Shown one piece after another: positions 50,440-52,885 of a DNA stretch of 52,885 bases (position 1 is its first letter; the number at the start of each line of letters is the position of its first letter). The notes beneath the pieces were generated by a model, which was not told the origin of the DNA, did no database searches, and saw nothing but the letters and a program-made list of their open reading frames with translations. The stretch is taken from assembly GCA_024641325.1 (NCBI GenBank), contig JAHEDJ010000016.1, forward strand, positions 1 to 52,885, in the 5' to 3' direction. A program made the translations under genes and the position numbers. Source of the DNA: a bacterium. GTDB lineage: Bacteria; Actinomycetota; Acidimicrobiia; Spongiisociales; JAHEDJ01.

Positions 50440-51391
50440 CGGTGGAATCCCCTATACAGCCTGCTTCAAACGCCTCGACGGCCCCGGCTGCGATCTCACC
50501 ACGGGCGAGAACCTCACCAACGGACTCGTCATCGAGCGCCGCCAGCAAGCTGGCAACTGCCACCTCGACCTGATCATCGTCGGGTTCACCGGTCGTCAGC
50601 TTCTGCAACCACAGTCCGGGGGCGGCGACGACACGGCCGAACAATGCGTCTGCCCGCAGGCCGGACGCTCTGAGAATCTCATAGGACACTCCGGCGATCA
50701 CCGGGATCAGCAGCAAACGGCTGATGACCAGCCACACGACGCCGAGCGTGTGCGGCACGAACGAGAACACCACGATCGAAGCCAGCACTACGAGCAGCAG
50801 GAAGCTGGTACCGCAACGCGGGTGCGCCGGGGAATACTTCTGAATCTCGCCGGCGGTCAACGGGTCACCGGCCTCATAGGCGTGGATCGTCTTGTGTTCG
50901 GCACCGTGATATTCAAAGACACGTTTGATCTCGGATGATCGGCCGATCGCCCAGATGTAGCCGACGAAGATGACGATCCGTATCAGGCCTTCAACCACGT
51001 TCAGGCCGATCGTCGTGTCTCCTGCAAGCCAGCGAGCAGCCAGCAGCGGGGCACCTACGAACAGCACCGCAACCGCGGCGAAGGCGATCACGATCGACAG
51101 AGCAAGCTGCCACTTGGTGATGGGTTCCTCTTCTTCACCGACGGCCTTCTCGGCCGACCAGGTGAGGGCCCGCATGCCGAGCGAGAGCGACTCCCACAAT
51201 ACGAGGACGCCGCGCACCATCGGCCAGCGAGCCAACCGCTTGCGTTCAGAAAGACGTGGCAGGTCCTCACACATCGTGACGATCGAGCCCTCAGGGGTGC
51301 GCACGGCAACGGCCCAACCGGCCGGAGCGCGCATCATTACGCCTTCGATTACGGCCTGGCCGCCGACGGTGGAATTGGGGTGACGACTCAT
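50432..51391 (-). CDS. DUF1385 membrane protein
   Basis: A 319-residue membrane protein of the DUF1385 family, typically found between rpmE and prfA. It has the conserved GGQAVIEGVMMRAP at the N terminus, HGAEHKTIHAYEAG in the middle and HPRCGTSFLLLVV. I see four to five hydrophobic segments (QLALSIVIAFAAVAVLFVGAP, GLIRIVIFVGYIWAIG, FLLLVVLASIVVFSFV, GVVWLVISRLLLIPVIAG). Its function is not known. The C-terminal 80 residues are soluble and acidic. Confidence 0.88.
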   Translation of the reverse strand: MSRHPNSTVGGQAVIEGVMMRAPAGWAVAVRTPEGSIVTMCEDLPRLSERKRLARWPMVRGVLVLWESLSLGMRALTWSAEKAVGEEEEPITKWQLALSIVIAFAAVAVLFVGAPLLAARWLAGDTTIGLNVVEGLIRIVIFVGYIWAIGRSSEIKRVFEYHGAEHKTIHAYEAGDPLTAGEIQKYSPAHPRCGTSFLLLVVLASIVVFSFVPHTLGVVWLVISRLLLIPVIAGVSYEILRASGLRADALFGRVVAAPGLWLQKLTTGEPDDDQVEVAVASLLAALDDESVGEVLARGEIAAGAVEAFEAGCIGDSTDG

Positions 51392-51423
51392 GAGACGCCG
51401 CCGGCTAGAGCCGGCAGGCGATG

Positions 51424-51678
51424 CTACGCCTCTGCGGTCTCGGAGTCGGCCTTCGAGGTCTTCTTCGACTTGACCTGGGCCTTGTCGCCGTAGCGCTTCT
51501 GGAAACGCTCGACGCGACCACCGGTGTCAACCAGCTTCTGACGGCCGGTGAAGAACGGATGGCACTCGTTGCACAGCTCGACGTGCATCTCGTCCTGGGT
51601 CGAGCGCGTCGTAAACGTGTTGCCGCACGAGCAGGTGACCTTCGTCTCCACGTAGTTGGGATGGATCCCTGTCTTCAT
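51424..51678 (-). CDS. rpmE: 50S ribosomal protein L31
   Basis: Ribosomal protein bL31, 84 residues, zinc-binding form: CSCG near residue 16 and CNECHPFF near residue 36 supply four cysteines. [17 protein letters not shown] and the [21 protein letters not shown] stretch are typical. The C-terminal tail ([15 protein letters not shown]) is longer than in E. coli. The Shine-Dalgarno AAGGAG overlaps the rho stop codon, so the two are co-transcribed. A zinc-free paralog may exist elsewhere in the genome. Confidence 0.96.
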   Translation of the reverse strand: MKTGIHPNYVETKVTCSCGNTFTTRSTQDEMHVELCNECHPFFTGRQKLVDTGGRVERFQKRYGDKAQVKSKKTSKADSETAEA

Positions 51679-51691
51679 GTCCTGTTTCTCC

Positions 51692-52885
51692 TTAATTCCC
51701 GCTCTTGGCGACTTCTATGAGGAACTCTGCATTGGAATTCGCCTGCTTCAACCGGTCGATCAACAACTCGATGGCCGGACCAGACTCCAATGCCAGAAGC
51801 ACCCTACGCAGCTTCCACACCTGCGCAAGTTCTGCTCTGTCGAACAACAATTCCTCGCGACGTGTTCCCGAGGCAGCAATGTCGATGGCGGGATAGACCC
51901 GCTTGTCGGCGAGCTTGCGGTCGAGCTTCAGCTCCATGTTGCCGGTGCCCTTGAACTCCTCGAAAATCACCTCGTCCATCTTCGACCCGGTTTCGACCAG
52001 GGCCGTTCCAAGGATCGTAAGGCTTCCGCCCTCCTCAATATTCCGCGCTGCACCAAAGAAGCGCTTCGGCGGGTAGAGAGCGGTCGAGTCGACACCACCG
52101 GAAAGAATGCGGCCGCTCGCCGGTGTCGCCAGGTTGTGAGCTCTGGCGAGGCGGGTGATCGAGTCGAGAAGGATCACAACATCGGTGCCCATCTCGACCA
52201 GACGCTTGGCACGCTCGAGGGCCAGTTCCGAAACTTGAGTGTGCTCCTCGGCCGGACGGTCGAACGTCGAGTAGATGACCTCACCCTTCACCGAACGCTG
52301 CATGTCGGTTACCTCTTCAGGGCGCTCATCCACGAGCACAACCATCAGATGGCATTCAGGGTTGTTGGTGCTGATCGAACGAGCAACCTCTTTCAGGACG
52401 GTCGTCTTACCCGCCTTGGGAGGAGAGACGATCAGGCCGCGCTGGCCTTTGCCGATCGGAGCGATGATGTCGACGATCCTCGGCAGCACCCACTCGGGAT
52501 GGCCGTCGATCTCGAGCGGCAGACGCACGTCGGGAAACAACGGAGTCAGCTTGTCAAAACGAGGCCGCTTGCGAGCATCCTCGACCGTCATACCGTTGAC
52601 CGACTCGATGCGAGTGATCGCGGCGAACTTCTCTTGCGAACGTGGGGGACGGATGGGACCGAGGATCATGTCACCGCGGCGCAAGCCGAACTTGCGGATC
52701 TGGCTGGCAGATACGTATACATCCTGATCGCCGGGTAGATAGCGAACGATGCGAAGGAATCCGTAGCCTTCCGGCAGAATCTCGAGGACGCCCTCACGCT
52801 CTTCGAGTTCACCTTCGGGGATCTGCTCATAGTGCTGCTGACCGCCCTGGCCACGAATATTCCCCTGATCACCCTGATTGCCTTG
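51692..52885 (-). CDS. rho: Transcription termination factor Rho (5' end missing)
   Basis: RNA-dependent helicase that ends transcription. The window holds the last 397 codons; the frame stays open to the right edge, so the N terminus lies outside. Visible in order: a Gly/Gln/Asn-rich stretch ([15 protein letters not shown]), the cold-shock-like RNA-binding domain ([29 protein letters not shown]), Walker [27 protein letters not shown], the Q- and R-loops ([31 protein letters not shown]) and the C-terminal [13 protein letters not shown]. The Gly/Gln/Asn stretch marks the long insertion found in actinobacterial Rho proteins. A start at 52684 would be only an internal methionine. Confidence 0.95.
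   Translation of the reverse strand, partial: QGNQGDQGNIRGQGGQQHYEQIPEGELEEREGVLEILPEGYGFLRIVRYLPGDQDVYVSASQIRKFGLRRGDMILGPIRPPRSQEKFAAITRIESVNGMTVEDARKRPRFDKLTPLFPDVRLPLEIDGHPEWVLPRIVDIIAPIGKGQRGLIVSPPKAGKTTVLKEVARSISTNNPECHLMVVLVDERPEEVTDMQRSVKGEVIYSTFDRPAEEHTQVSELALERAKRLVEMGTDVVILLDSITRLARAHNLATPASGRILSGGVDSTALYPPKRFFGAARNIEEGGSLTILGTALVETGSKMDEVIFEEFKGTGNMELKLDRKLADKRVYPAIDIAASGTRREELLFDRAELAQVWKLRRVLLALESGPAIELLIDRLKQANSNAEFLIEVAKSGN

Overview
The window is a dense, high-GC stretch of bacterial chromosome with 53 protein-coding genes and no rRNA, tRNA, CRISPR array, phage gene or transposase that I could recognise. It looks like an actinobacterium (Actinomycetota), possibly one of the uncultured Acidimicrobiia-like lineages. 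The signs are the linked rho-rpmE-DUF1385-prfA / prmC / Sua5 / glyA / atp gene order, a PIG-L deacetylase of the mycothiol-enzyme superfamily, a nickel superoxide dismutase with its SodX protease, Septum_form and DUF3048 lipoproteins, and a Streptomyces-like Rex box. The taxonomic placement is an inference from gene content.

Layout. 1-3.4 kb: arsenite methyltransferase with its ArsR repressor, and a NatAB-like ABC pair. 3.5-7.5 kb: a septum-formation-type lipoprotein, metG, surE. 7.5-11.8 kb: a MocR regulator divergent from a class III transaminase and a CoA-acylating semialdehyde dehydrogenase, probably beta-alanine-type catabolism. 11.8-15.3 kb: a four-gene ATPase-permease-ATPase-permease ABC cassette. 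15.4-18.8 kb: sodN/sodX, a DUF3048 lipoprotein and an amidase. 19.3-22.2 kb: korAB. 22.3-29 kb: AlkD-like repair protein, two membrane proteins, a secreted phosphoesterase, an ABC-F ATPase, a PIG-L deacetylase, a DUF2087 regulator and an SRPBCC protein. 29-36.1 kb: the complete F1Fo ATP synthase operon. 36.3-42.4 kb: glyA, galE, tsaC, a double-DsbA lipoprotein and prmC. 42.8-49.1 kb: a hexaheme cytochrome, a polar amino acid ABC transporter, a SAM hydrolase and an adenosine deaminase. 49.4 kb to the end: prfA, DUF1385, rpmE and rho (cut by the window edge).

How the genes work together. Much of the window serves energy and redox: KorAB makes reduced ferredoxin, a predicted Rex site sits in front of the ATP synthase operon, a membrane-tethered six-haem protein may carry electrons outside the membrane, and the Ni-SOD and double-DsbA proteins handle oxygen radicals and exported thiols. 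The segment from about 42.6 to 49.2 kb separates prfA from prmC, genes that usually adjoin, and is flanked by two near-identical direct repeats. It looks like an insertion or repeat-mediated rearrangement carrying the cytochrome, transporter and SAM/adenosine genes.

The most striking unexplained structure is between the genes. There are at least four repeat classes: (A) about 50-bp palindromes that start 3-7 nt after stop codons; (B) 52-bp palindromes with long perfect arms and a conserved TATAG loop; (C/D/E) a mosaic G-rich hairpin family, concentrated at 37.6-49.3 kb, in which hairpin stems change sequence while still pairing; and (F) tandem tracts of changing seven-base words placed on or next to stop codons.
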